DNA from: Bradyrhizobium liaoningense
GTDB lineage: Bacteria; Pseudomonadota; Alphaproteobacteria; Rhizobiales; Xanthobacteraceae
DNA: 64,000 nt
NCBI RefSeq assembly: GCF_018130825.1
Contig: NZ_JAFCJS010000005.1
Location: forward strand, 186,001 to 250,000
Direction of reading: 5' to 3'
The notes beneath the pieces are model-generated. The model saw nothing but the letters and a program-made list of their open reading frames with translations. It was not told the origin of the DNA and made no database searches. Below, in pieces: positions 42,988 through 51,191 of the stretch (position 1 is the stretch's first letter; every line of letters starts with the position of its first letter). Both the position numbers and the translations under genes were made by a program.

Positions 42988-43808
42988 GCCGCGCTCTCCT
43001 GCGCCGGCGCGGCATCGTCGGGATCGACCAGCACCTCGTCTTCTTCACCGAGATAGGCGCGCCTGACATGGGGATCGGCCAGCACTGCCGCGGGATCGCC
43101 CTCGGCAATCTTCTTGCCGAAATCCAGCACCATCACGCGGTGGGAGATGTCCATCACCACGCCCATGTCGTGCTCGATCATCACCACCGTCATGCCGAAC
43201 TCCTCGTTGAGGTCGACGATGTAGCGGGCCATGTCCTCCTTCTCCTCGAAATTCATGCCGGCCATGGGCTCGTCGAGGAGGATGAGGCGCGGCTCCAGCG
43301 CCATGGCGCGGGCGAGCTCGACACGCTTGCGCAGGCCGTAGGAGAGGGTGCCGGCGGTCGCCTTGCGCACCGACTGCAGATCGAGGAAGTCGATGATCTC
43401 TTCCACCTTGCGGCGGTGTTCGAGCTCCTCCTTGCGCGCGCCGGTGAGCCAGTACAGCGAGCCCGTGAGGAAGTTGTTCTTCAGGAGGTGATGGCGGCCG
43501 ACCATGATGTTGTCGAGCACGCTCATGTGGTGGAACAGCGCCAAATTCTGGAAGGTGCGGCCGATGCCAAGCGAAGCGCGGGCATTCGGCGTCAGGCCGG
43601 TAATGTCGCGATCGCCATAGAACAGCTGGCCTTCGGTCGGCTTGTAGCGACCGGAAATACAGTTCACGATCGAGGTCTTGCCGGCGCCGTTGGGGCCGAT
43701 GATCGAGAACAGCTCGCCCTCCTTGATGGCGAAGCTGACATCGGTCAGCGCACGGACGCCGCCGAATCGCAGGGACACGCCGCGCACTTCGAGACTGGTA
43801 GCCACCAA
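42984..43808 (-). CDS. livG: Branched-chain-amino-acid-type ABC transporter ATPase
   Basis: This 274-residue ATPase has Walker A GPNGAGKTS, LSYGLRKRVELARAMAL as the altered signature found in LivG, and Walker B LILLDEPMAGMN. It begins the first liv operon (livG, acyl-CoA ligase, livH, livM, livK, livF). A 335-base divergent region separates it from the Crp/Fnr regulator. The C-terminus has an acidic tail (EEDEVLVDPDD) not common in LivG. Confidence 0.9.
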   Translation of the reverse strand: MVATSLEVRGVSLRFGGVRALTDVSFAIKEGELFSIIGPNGAGKTSIVNCISGRYKPTEGQLFYGDRDITGLTPNARASLGIGRTFQNLALFHHMSVLDNIMVGRHHLLKNNFLTGSLYWLTGARKEELEHRRKVEEIIDFLDLQSVRKATAGTLSYGLRKRVELARAMALEPRLILLDEPMAGMNFEEKEDMARYIVDLNEEFGMTVVMIEHDMGVVMDISHRVMVLDFGKKIAEGDPAAVLADPHVRRAYLGEEDEVLVDPDDAAPAQESAA

Positions 43809-44143
43809 ACAAATCCCTCCCGGTGATGGCGCATTCTGCGGCGCTCTTCGTCCGTTCCTGTCGGGCGATCCTAATACGGCCGTGCCGGCCAGACCATGCA
43901 GCTATTGGTCTCGACCGGACGGTCGCCACTTTCGTTCCCGTTTGGGATCAAAAGCCGCATCACCCGAGGTGGCTCTCAATAAGGGAAAGCGCTATTTTGA
44001 AATGTCTCCGGCCTGACAATTCTGCGACAAAGTTTTTCAGGTTGAGGCGGCCTTCATCTTTCGTCGGATGGCGGGCCGGAATGATGATGCTGCAACGCAG
44101 CATAAGGACGGAGTGACGACACGGTGCGGCTGACTTCGGGATC
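43809..44143. other. Divergent intergenic region between livG and Crp/Fnr gene
   Basis: This 335-base stretch lies between divergent genes and holds no supported gene. A perfect hairpin ATGCTGC-AAC-GCAGCAT at 44087-44103 lies 40 bases before the regulator start and could be an operator or a 5' leader structure. No clear TTGACA/TATAAT pair was found. Confidence 0.5.
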
Positions 44144-44818
44144 ATGATTTCAGAGGATCATCTGAAGCGCGTTGCCGCCTGGTCGCGCGAGCTCACGCAA
44201 GCGGAGATCGAGGTCGCCCGCGCCGGAATCACGGAGCGGTCCTACGGCACCGGCGAGACGGTGTTCATGCGCGGCGACAATTTCGATTATTGGGCCGGGA
44301 TGGTCTTCGGCCTTGCCCGGATGGGCGGGGTGTCGCGCGACGGCAAGGAGACCAGCCTCGCCGGACTGACGGCGGGGGCCTGGTTCGGCGAGGGCAGCGT
44401 GCTCAAGAACGAGCCGCGCCGCTATGACGTGGTGGCACTGCGCAACAGCCGCGTCGCGCTGATGGAGCGTAGCGCCTTCATGTGGCTGTTCGAGAACAGC
44501 GTCGGCTTCAACCGCTTCCTGGTGCGCCAGCTCAACGAGCGGCTCGGCCAGTTCATCGGGATGCTCGAGGTCAACCGCACCCTCGATGCCACCTCGCGGC
44601 TTGCCCGCAGCATTGCCTCGCTGTTCAACCCGATCCTCTATCCGGAATCGACCGCGCATCTGGAGATCACGCAGGAGGAGATCGGCGCGCTCTCCGGCAT
44701 GTCGCGGCAGAACGCCAACCGCGCGCTGAACCGGCTGGAGAAGGAGGGGCTGCTGCGGCTCGAATATGGCGGGGTCACCATCCTTAATGTCGAACGGCTG
44801 CGCGGGTACGGGGACTAG
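44144..44818 (+). CDS. Crp/Fnr-family transcriptional regulator
   Basis: This 224-residue protein has an N-terminal cyclic-nucleotide-binding-type jelly roll (FMRGDNFDYWAGMVFGLARM, GAWFGEGSVL) and a dimerisation helix. A C-terminal winged helix follows, with ITQEEIGALSGMSRQNANRALNRLEKEGLL as recognition region. No cysteines are present, so it is not an iron-sulfur FNR; it is more like Crp or a small-molecule sensor. It is divergent from the liv operon and convergent with the MFS gene six bases away. Regulation of the liv operon is a reasonable but unproven idea. Confidence 0.88.
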   Translation: MISEDHLKRVAAWSRELTQAEIEVARAGITERSYGTGETVFMRGDNFDYWAGMVFGLARMGGVSRDGKETSLAGLTAGAWFGEGSVLKNEPRRYDVVALRNSRVALMERSAFMWLFENSVGFNRFLVRQLNERLGQFIGMLEVNRTLDATSRLARSIASLFNPILYPESTAHLEITQEEIGALSGMSRQNANRALNRLEKEGLLRLEYGGVTILNVERLRGYGD

Positions 44819-44824
44819 AGGCAG

Positions 44825-46087
44825 TCACCGCGCGTTGGCGGGGGCGTGCAGCGGCCAGAGGTCGGCGCGCCAGCGGATCGCGATCGCCAGCATCGCGATG
44901 AAGCCGGCGGCGGCGTAGAGCGAACCTGTCGCGGAATAGCCGATGGTGTCGATCAGGCTGCCGGCCGCGAGCAATCCGAGCGGCAGGCCGTAGATCACCA
45001 TCATGCGCACGCCCATCACGCGGCCGCGCAGATGCGCGCTCGCCGTGCGCATCAGGATCACGGCCGCCGAGATCATCGACATGCTCTGGGCGATGCCGGC
45101 GAGAACGAGGCAGGCCATGGCGACAGGCATCGTCCTGATCTCGACGAACACCAGCAGCATGACGTACCAGGCCAGCGTCGCGCCGATCAGAAGCCGGGCA
45201 ATGCGCAGGCCGCCGACCAGGCTGAGCGTGATCGAGCCGATCAGCGAACCGACGGCAAAACTCGCCGAGAGATAACCAAGGCCGGTCTGGTCGGTGTGAA
45301 AGATTTCGCGCGCGATGTAGGGCAGCAATCCCCCAGTGAAGGGAAATGCGGTGAGATTGGCGAGGAAGGCGACGCACAGCGCGGCGCCCATTCCAGGGCC
45401 ATTCCAGGCGTAGACAATCCCTTCCTTTAGCTCGCCCAGCAGTTTTGAAACGGCGCGGCTGTTCGCCGGCAGATCGGTCGTGGCAACGGTCCTTTTCGGT
45501 CGGGTCAGGCAAGACATGAGAATTGCCGCCGCGAGGTAGAGGCTGGCGACCACTGCATAGACGAGACCAATGCCAAGCACGGCAAACAGCCCGGCGCCCG
45601 TCAGCGCTCCGGCAATGCGGGCGCTATCCTGGGTCGTGCGTGACAGGCTGATTGCGCCGACCAGCCGCTCGGCCGGCATGATGTCGGCGAGCAATGCGCT
45701 GCGAAGGCCGAGATCGGAGGAGCGGATCAGGCCCATGACCGTCACGATGATCATGACGTTGAACGGCGCCAGGTGCCCGGTCAGCGCCAGCGTCATGATG
45801 GTCGAGGCCAGCGCCGTATAGGTGAGGCGCAGCACGACGAGGAGATCGCGGTGACCGATGCGGTCGCCGACCATCCCGAGCGCCGGTGCAATCAGCGTTC
45901 CCAGATATTGCAGCGAGGCGAGAATGGTCAGCAGCAGCACCGATCCGGTCTCGACCAGGATGTACCAGCCGAGCACCAGCGTTTCGATCTCGAACGCCCA
46001 GGAGGTGAGCAGGTCGGATGGCCACTGGAAACGATAGTTGCGAATGCGGAACGGTGCGAGCGCTGAAGGTCGCGCGCCTCTGCTCAA
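44825..46087 (-). CDS. MFS transporter (EntS/MFS_3-like exporter)
   Basis: This 420-residue protein has about 12 membrane segments, the cytoplasmic loop motif GMVGDRIGHRDLLVVLR between helices 2 and 3, and a central break after PKRTVATTDLPANS. The start RNYRFQWPSDLLTSWAFEIE resembles the enterobactin-exporter-like group of the MFS. No neighbouring gene suggests its cargo. It ends six bases from the regulator stop. Confidence 0.85.
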   Translation of the reverse strand: MSRGARPSALAPFRIRNYRFQWPSDLLTSWAFEIETLVLGWYILVETGSVLLLTILASLQYLGTLIAPALGMVGDRIGHRDLLVVLRLTYTALASTIMTLALTGHLAPFNVMIIVTVMGLIRSSDLGLRSALLADIMPAERLVGAISLSRTTQDSARIAGALTGAGLFAVLGIGLVYAVVASLYLAAAILMSCLTRPKRTVATTDLPANSRAVSKLLGELKEGIVYAWNGPGMGAALCVAFLANLTAFPFTGGLLPYIAREIFHTDQTGLGYLSASFAVGSLIGSITLSLVGGLRIARLLIGATLAWYVMLLVFVEIRTMPVAMACLVLAGIAQSMSMISAAVILMRTASAHLRGRVMGVRMMVIYGLPLGLLAAGSLIDTIGYSATGSLYAAAGFIAMLAIAIRWRADLWPLHAPANAR

Positions 46088-46124
46088 GAGGCGATGACGC
46101 GTGTCACGGCGATTCCCTGCCTTT

Positions 46125-46160
46125 GTTGTTTCTTCTTGCTGGGTTGTTTCTTCTTGCTGT
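46125..46160. repeat. Two tandem 18-base repeats
   Basis: GTTGTTTCTTCTTGCTGG at 46125-46142 is followed directly by GTTGTTTCTTCTTGCTGT at 46143-46160, differing only at the last base. A 7-base hairpin CGTAGCG/CGCTACG follows at 46168-46185. This lies in the 141 bases between the MFS and HemD-family genes. T-rich tracts in an otherwise GC-rich genome are unusual. Confidence 0.7.
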
Positions 46161-46228
46161 TTGGCAACGTAGCGCTGACGCTACGCCTGTCAATCGCAGC
46201 TGGCGCAGGCCGCACCCGCGCTCGGCTC

Positions 46229-47071
46229 TTACCTCGCTGCGCTTGCCGCCTTCCGCTCGGCCAGTGCACTCGCCATCGCCGAGATCAGCGGCCGCATGAA
46301 ATAGGCCTCATCCGCCGGCGAGACGTCGGTGCGCAAGCCGTTCGCGGCGAGCTCGCCGGAGACGGCCGGGCCGACCGATGCGATCAGTGTGCGCTCGAGA
46401 CCTGCGCGCAGCTTCGCCTCGCTGCCATGCGCCTTGGCGGCTTCGATCAGGCGGCGGACCTGGCCGAGATTGGTCAGCGCGATGGAATCGATTCGTCCCT
46501 CCGCCATCTCGTCGATGGCGTCGACGATGTTGGCATCCGCGGCCTTGGAATCGTAGACATAGGGCAGCACGGTATCGACTTCGGCGCCTTGAGCGGCAAG
46601 CGCGCCGGTCAGCGCGCTGTGGTCCTTGTCGGGATAGAGCTGCAGGCCGAGGCGCCGCCCCTTCAGGTCGAGCTTGCCCAGCATCTCGATCACGCCCTCG
46701 GTGGTCGGCTTCTCCGTGGTCTGTTGCGCCTCGAGCGAGATTTCACGCAGCGCCTTGCCGGGCTTCGGCCCGCGGGTGAATTTTCGCGATTTGGCGAGCG
46801 AGGTGACAAGGGCCTGGTCGAGCCCGCGGGCGCGCGCAAGCTTCATGATCCGCCGCAAGCCTTCGCCGGTCATCAGCACGAGGTCGTCGAAGGGCCTGTC
46901 GATGGCGCGGCGGATCCAGGCCTCGATCGGGGCGGGGTCCGGCGCATCCTGGATGGTGAACATCGGGCATTGCACGACATCGGCGCCTTGCTCGGCCAGG
47001 AGCTTCGAGAATTGCGCCTCCTCGCGTGTTTCCAGGATCAGGATGCGGGTGCCGTTCAAGCGGTCGGCCAT
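46229..47071 (-). CDS. Uroporphyrinogen-III synthase family protein
   Basis: This 280-residue protein has the two alternating alpha/beta domains of HemD: ILILETREEAQFSKLLAEQGADVVQCPMF at the start, LVLMTGEGLRRIM, LQLYPDKD, VLPYVYD, and SVGPAVSGELAANGL near the end. HemD closes the linear tetrapyrrole hydroxymethylbilane. The wide sequence variation of this family and the lack of other haem genes nearby mean it could be a paralogue rather than the main haem enzyme. Confidence 0.72.
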   Translation of the reverse strand: MADRLNGTRILILETREEAQFSKLLAEQGADVVQCPMFTIQDAPDPAPIEAWIRRAIDRPFDDLVLMTGEGLRRIMKLARARGLDQALVTSLAKSRKFTRGPKPGKALREISLEAQQTTEKPTTEGVIEMLGKLDLKGRRLGLQLYPDKDHSALTGALAAQGAEVDTVLPYVYDSKAADANIVDAIDEMAEGRIDSIALTNLGQVRRLIEAAKAHGSEAKLRAGLERTLIASVGPAVSGELAANGLRTDVSPADEAYFMRPLISAMASALAERKAASAAR

Positions 47072-47212
47072 GGGCGAGCTCCGGTATAAATCGCAATGGT
47101 ACGTTCATCCTGACTCCGCGTCCGGGATTGGCGCAAGGCCAGGGTCGGTGCTAGAGCAGGGCGCAAATCGCGGGGTGTTCCGCGGCCGCTGCACAAACCT
47201 TCATCAAGAGCC

Positions 47213-48076
47213 ATGCCCGACCATCAATATGTCCTGACCCTGTCCTGTCCGGATCGTCCCGGCATCGTCTCGGCGGTGTCGACCTTCCTGGCCCATAACG
47301 GACAGAACATTCTCGACGCCCAGCAGTTCGACGATGTCGAGACCAAGAACTTCTTCATGCGCGTGGTGTTCACCGCGGCCGATCTCGCCGTGGAGCTCGC
47401 GGCGCTCCAGACCGGCTTTGCCGCGATCGCCGAGCGGTTCGGCATGGAGTGGCAGATGCGCGACCGCGCCGCGCATCGCAAGGTGATGCTGCTGGTGTCG
47501 AAATCCGACCATTGCCTGGTCGACATCCTCTACCGCTGGCGCACCGGCGAATTGCCGATGACGCTTGCGGCGATCGTCTCCAATCATCCGCGCGAGGCCT
47601 ATGCCGGGCTCGATTTCGGCGGCATCCCGTTCCACCATTTGCCGGTCACCAAGGAGACCAAGCGCGAGCAGGAGGCGCAGATCATGGATCTCGTCGACGA
47701 GACGAAGACCGATCTGGTGGTGCTCGCCCGCTACATGCAGATCCTGTCCGACGATCTCTCGGCAAAGCTTTCGGGGCGCTGCATCAACATCCACCACTCG
47801 TTCCTGCCCGGCTTCAAGGGCGCAAAACCCTATCACCAGGCGCATGAGCGCGGGGTGAAGCTGATCGGCGCCACCGCGCATTACGTCACGCGCGACCTCG
47901 ACGAAGGCCCGATCATCGACCAGGACGTCGAGCGCATCAGCCATCGCGACACGCCGGAAGATCTCGTCCGCAAGGGCCGCGACATCGAACGCCGCGTGCT
48001 GGCGCGCGCGATCCGCTACCATCTCGACGACCGCGTCATCCTCAACGGCCGCAAGACCGTGGTGTTTGTGGATTGA
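47213..48076 (+). CDS. purU: Formyltetrahydrofolate deformylase
   Basis: This 287-residue protein has an N-terminal ACT domain (LTLSCPDRPGIVSAVSTFL). A formyltransferase-like catalytic domain follows, with INIHHSFLPGFKGAKPYHQA, GATAHYVTRDLDEGPII and QDVERISHRD, giving the Asn-His-Asp catalytic set. It releases formate from 10-formyl-tetrahydrofolate to balance one-carbon pools. It stands alone on its strand. The end is followed by a CCTCTCCCCGC-type repeat (48085-48110). Confidence 0.93.
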   Translation: MPDHQYVLTLSCPDRPGIVSAVSTFLAHNGQNILDAQQFDDVETKNFFMRVVFTAADLAVELAALQTGFAAIAERFGMEWQMRDRAAHRKVMLLVSKSDHCLVDILYRWRTGELPMTLAAIVSNHPREAYAGLDFGGIPFHHLPVTKETKREQEAQIMDLVDETKTDLVVLARYMQILSDDLSAKLSGRCINIHHSFLPGFKGAKPYHQAHERGVKLIGATAHYVTRDLDEGPIIDQDVERISHRDTPEDLVRKGRDIERRVLARAIRYHLDDRVILNGRKTVVFVD

Positions 48077-48084
48077 TCTACCTC

Positions 48085-48111
48085 ACCTCTCCCCGCAAAC
48101 GGGGCGAGGGG
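48085..48111. repeat. Copy of CCTCTCCCCGC palindromic repeat
   Basis: ACCTCTCCCCGC followed by AAACGGGGCGAGG forms an imperfect hairpin between convergent purU and the lipoprotein gene. It is the same family that borders the DUF559 element and recurs at 53688-53711. The position suits a transcription end signal. Confidence 0.65.
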
Positions 48112-48122
48112 GGCGCACCGTC

Positions 48123-48416
48123 TCAGCGCACCGCGCCGGCCGACGTCGTCCCGGTCGCGCCCTTCTGCGCCCGCTCTTCCTTCTCGCGATCGGCCGCGGG
48201 CATCAGCCGCTTGCGCTCACGCTCCTTCATGTAGGCGTCGTATTGCGGCGTGCCCGGTCGCGGCGGAGCATCGGCCGGCAGGCCGCCGGCCCATTGCGGA
48301 ACGTAGTCGCCCATGCCGGCCGAGAGTTTCTCGTTGACCGTGCCGCAGCCTGCAAGGCTGGAAGCGAGCAGGGTGACTGCAGCAGCAATCGAAAGCGAAC
48401 GGGAACGCATGGACAT
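48123..48416 (-). CDS. Small predicted lipoprotein
   Basis: This 97-residue protein begins with a basic segment and a hydrophobic stretch ending in LAGC, a lipobox with Cys24 as the lipidation site. The remainder is polar, with YVPQWAGGLPADAPPRPGTP and a charged ERERKRLMPAADREKEER segment. Small lipoproteins of this appearance are common in Bradyrhizobium-type genomes, but the role is unknown. It is convergent with purU. Confidence 0.75.
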   Translation of the reverse strand: MSMRSRSLSIAAAVTLLASSLAGCGTVNEKLSAGMGDYVPQWAGGLPADAPPRPGTPQYDAYMKERERKRLMPAADREKEERAQKGATGTTSAGAVR

Positions 48417-48999
48417 CTTCTGGGTCGTACCCGATCGGGCGCGGGATGAGGAGACGCCGGATGGCGTCAGCGGCAGACCATAACCCTCAACATGTAAAAT
48501 TGGCCTATTCGAGGGTCGGCCATGCTGTATACATTTAAGGTATTATAGTAAGCAAATTTAGCCCTTGTAGGGGTAATTGTAGCTGGTACGGTATACATCG
48601 CGTATTTCCCGTTCGGTGAGCGTCACCGAATGGTGTCACCGCGAAGCAAGTGAGATGTCCGGATTCTGCAAATGAGAGGCGGAATCCTCCATCCAAGACG
48701 TCGTGCGACCCTTCCTAAAATGGCGCATCAACAAGCCATCGCCCAACCGGCCAACGCCACGAGGGGCTTTTTCGTTGACAGGACCATTATATTTGTACAA
48801 TCGTACAAATCTCTCCCCGCTGTCGTTGAGGCAGATCGCGCGGCTTGCGCCGAATGGTCGCCCAACGTCCGATTGACAACGGGGTTGCAGAGGACGCCAT
48901 GTGGCCGCACGGCATGGCTCGTCGATGAGTGAAGCGCGGCAAGGACCGGGCACTCGGTCCGGCTCACAAGAGGTCAGGAATGAAGGGGAGGGACATCTG
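48417..48999. other. 583-base regulatory/intergenic region with AT-rich core
   Basis: No gene is supported here. About 48490-48600 is strikingly AT-rich. GTATACAT occurs twice (48527-48534 and 48591-48598). Two adjacent dyads lie at 48614-48628 (CGGTGA-gcg-TCACCG) and 48632-48640 (GGTG-t-CACC). A promoter-like element with an overlapping operator-like dyad follows at 48775-48810. An 86-codon frame from 48672 crosses these sites and is not considered a gene. Confidence 0.6.
48775..48810 (+). promoter_or_regulatory. Promoter-like element overlapped by an operator-like dyad
   Basis: TTGACA at 48775-48780 is followed after 15 bases by TACAAT at 48796-48801. Over the -10 lies a perfect dyad ATTTGTAC-AATC-GTACAAAT (48791-48810), 8-4-8. 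Binding of a dimeric repressor there would block transcription of the downstream liv operon. The distance to the first start codon leaves a leader of about 190 bases. TetR- or GntR-type control is inferred from the geometry only. Confidence 0.6.
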
Positions 49000-50178
49000 A
49001 TGTTCGAACGCAAGATTTTTTCACGTACCGCAGCGGTCGCTGCCATCGCGGGCCTCGCAGTCGTCGCGCCCGCCAAGGCCGAGGACAGCGTCAAGATCGG
49101 CCTGATCCTGCCGATGACCGGCGGCCAGGCCTCGACCGGCAAGCAGATCGAGAACGCGATCAAGCTCTACATGCAGCAGAAGGGCGACACCGTCGCCGGC
49201 AAGAAAGTCGAGATCATCCTCAAGGATGACGCTGCGATCCCCGACAAGACCAAGACCGCCGCGCAGGAGCTGATCGTTAACGACAAGGTCAACTTCATCG
49301 CCGGCTTCGGCGTGACGCCGGCAGCGCTTGCCGCCGCGCCGCTCGCAACGCAGGCCAAGATTCCGGAAGTCGTGATGGCGGCCGGCACCTCCATCATCAC
49401 CGAGCGCTCGCCTTATATCGTGCGCACCAGCTTCACACTGGCGCAGTCCTCGACCATCATCGCCGACTGGGCGGTGAAGAACGGCATCAAGAAGGTGGCG
49501 ACCCTGACCTCGGACTACGCGCCGGGCAATGACGCGCTGAACTTCTTCAAGCAGAACTTCACCGCGGGCGGCGGTGAAGTGGTCGAAGAGGTGAAGACCC
49601 CGCTCGCCAACCCCGACTTCGCGCCGTTCCTGCAGCGCATGAAGGATGCCAAGCCCGACGCGATCTTCGTGTTCGTGCCGGCCGGTCAGGGCGGCAACTT
49701 CATGAAGCAATATGCCGAGCGCGGCCTCGACAAGGCCGGCATCAAGGTGATCGGGCCCGGCGACGTCACCGACGACGACCTGCTCAACAACATGGGCGAC
49801 GCGGTCCTCGGCACCGTTACCGCGCATCTCTACTCGGCGGCGCATCCGTCCGCGATGAACAAGGACTTCGTCGCGGCCTACAAGAAGGCCTTCGGCAACC
49901 GGCCCGGCTTCATGGCGGTGAGCGGCTATGACGGCATCCACCTGATCTACGAGGCGCTGAAGAAGACGGGTGGCGACACCAACGGCGACAAGTTGATCGA
50001 GGCGATGAAGGGCCAGAAGTGGGAGAGCCCGCGCGGTCCGATCTCGATCGACCCCGAGACCCGCGACATCGTGCAGAACATCTACATCCGCAAGGTCGAG
50101 AAGGTCGACGGCGAGCTCTACAATGTCGAGTTCGCGACCTTCGAGGCCGTCAAGGATCTCGGCAAGACCAAGAAGTGA
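49000..50178 (+). CDS. livK: Periplasmic substrate-binding protein of second liv-type ABC transporter
   Basis: This 392-residue protein has a signal peptide (RKIFSRTAAVAAIAGLAVVAPAKA). The mature part begins EDSVKIGLILPMTGGQASTGKQ, the LivJ/LivK-type fold, with GGQGGNFMKQYAERGL and VSGYDGIHLIYEAL later. The start at 49000 is preceded by GGGGAGGGA. It leads the second liv operon (livK, livH, livM, livG, livF). Its stop codon lies in a hairpin repeat (50176-50195). Confidence 0.9.
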   Translation: MFERKIFSRTAAVAAIAGLAVVAPAKAEDSVKIGLILPMTGGQASTGKQIENAIKLYMQQKGDTVAGKKVEIILKDDAAIPDKTKTAAQELIVNDKVNFIAGFGVTPAALAAAPLATQAKIPEVVMAAGTSIITERSPYIVRTSFTLAQSSTIIADWAVKNGIKKVATLTSDYAPGNDALNFFKQNFTAGGGEVVEEVKTPLANPDFAPFLQRMKDAKPDAIFVFVPAGQGGNFMKQYAERGLDKAGIKVIGPGDVTDDDLLNNMGDAVLGTVTAHLYSAAHPSAMNKDFVAAYKKAFGNRPGFMAVSGYDGIHLIYEALKKTGGDTNGDKLIEAMKGQKWESPRGPISIDPETRDIVQNIYIRKVEKVDGELYNVEFATFEAVKDLGKTKK

Positions 50179-50285
50179 CGCGCGAAAGCGCGTCATCCCC
50201 GAGCGCGCTTAGCGCGCATCGGGGATCTCGAAATTGTTGAAACGAGATTCCGGGTGCAGCGCCTTCGCGCTGCCCCGGAATGACG
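50176..50285. repeat. Composite palindromic repeat between livK and livH
   Basis: TGACGCGC (50176-50183) pairs with GCGCGTCA (50188-50195) around a GAAA loop, and the first three bases are the livK stop codon. A second hairpin follows, built on ATCCCCG and CGGGGAT with GCGCGC arms. A third is built on CGAGATTCCGGG and CCCCGGAATGACGAG. The last unit resembles the repeat at 60771-60860. Expected effects are mRNA stabilisation of the binding-protein message or partial termination. Confidence 0.75.
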
Positions 50286-50313
50286 AGTGATCACCAGGGT
50301 TCACCCGCTACCG

Positions 50314-51183
50314 ATGACCTCTATCCTCACCAACCTGTTCGATGGCGTTGCCTACGGCATGCTGCTGTTCGTGCTCGCCTGCGGGCTCGCGGTCACGCTC
50401 GGCCTGATGAACTTCGTCAACCTCGCCCATGGCGCCTTCGCCATGACCGGCGGCTATGTCTGCATGGTGCTGGTCAACCGGATGGGCTGGCCGTTCTTCG
50501 CCGCGCTGCCGCTCGCCTTCGTCTCGGCCGCCGCGATTGGTATCGCACTGGAGCGCACGCTCTACCGCCATCTCTACACGCGCAGCCATCTCGACCAGGT
50601 GCTGTTCACCATCGGCCTGACCTTCATGTCGGTCGCGGCCGTCGACTATATTCAGGGCTCCTCGCGCGTCTTCATCAATCTGCCGGCCGCGCTTCAGGGC
50701 CAGTTCGACGTGTTCGGCGTCGGCATCGGCCGTTACCGCCTGATGATCATCGTGATCTGCGGCCTGCTCACCATCGGCCTGCAGATGGTGCTGGCCAAGA
50801 CCCGTTTCGGCAGCCGCCTGCGCGCCGCGGTCGATGATCCGCGCGCTGCGAGCGGCCTCGGCATCAACGTGCCGCAGGTGTTCGCCTTCACTTTTGCTTT
50901 CGGCTGCGGGCTCGCCGGCCTCGGCGGCGCGCTCAGTGCCGAAATCCTCGGCCTCGATCCGTATTTCCCGCTGAAGTTCATGATCTACTTCCTGATCGTG
51001 GTCACCGTCGGCGGCTCCTCCTCGATCACAGGCCCGTTCCTGGCCTCGCTCCTGCTCGGCATCGGTGACGTCGCCGGCAAATATTACGTCCCGAAGATGG
51101 GACCCTTTGTGATCTACACCATGATGATCGTGATCCTGATCTGGCGCCCGAACGGCCTGTTCGGGCGCACGGCCGCGCGTTGA
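50314..51183 (+). CDS. livH: Branched-chain-amino-acid-type ABC transporter permease
   Basis: This 289-residue membrane protein starts TSILTNLFDGVAYGMLLFVLACG, with the LivH motif VNLAHGAFAMTGGYV and a C-terminal GGSSSITGPFLASLLLGIGD. The ATG at 50314 is chosen over a GTG at 50287 because the family start fits and the upstream part reads through a repeat. It overlaps the next frame by four bases. Confidence 0.9.
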   Translation: MTSILTNLFDGVAYGMLLFVLACGLAVTLGLMNFVNLAHGAFAMTGGYVCMVLVNRMGWPFFAALPLAFVSAAAIGIALERTLYRHLYTRSHLDQVLFTIGLTFMSVAAVDYIQGSSRVFINLPAALQGQFDVFGVGIGRYRLMIIVICGLLTIGLQMVLAKTRFGSRLRAAVDDPRAASGLGINVPQVFAFTFAFGCGLAGLGGALSAEILGLDPYFPLKFMIYFLIVVTVGGSSSITGPFLASLLLGIGDVAGKYYVPKMGPFVIYTMMIVILIWRPNGLFGRTAAR

Positions 51184-51191
51184 GTTCGCCG

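Noticed and set aside
48672..48932. 86-codon frame in the liv promoter region
   Set aside because: It runs through the promoter and operator-like dyad, has no ribosome site of note and no similarity to a known protein.
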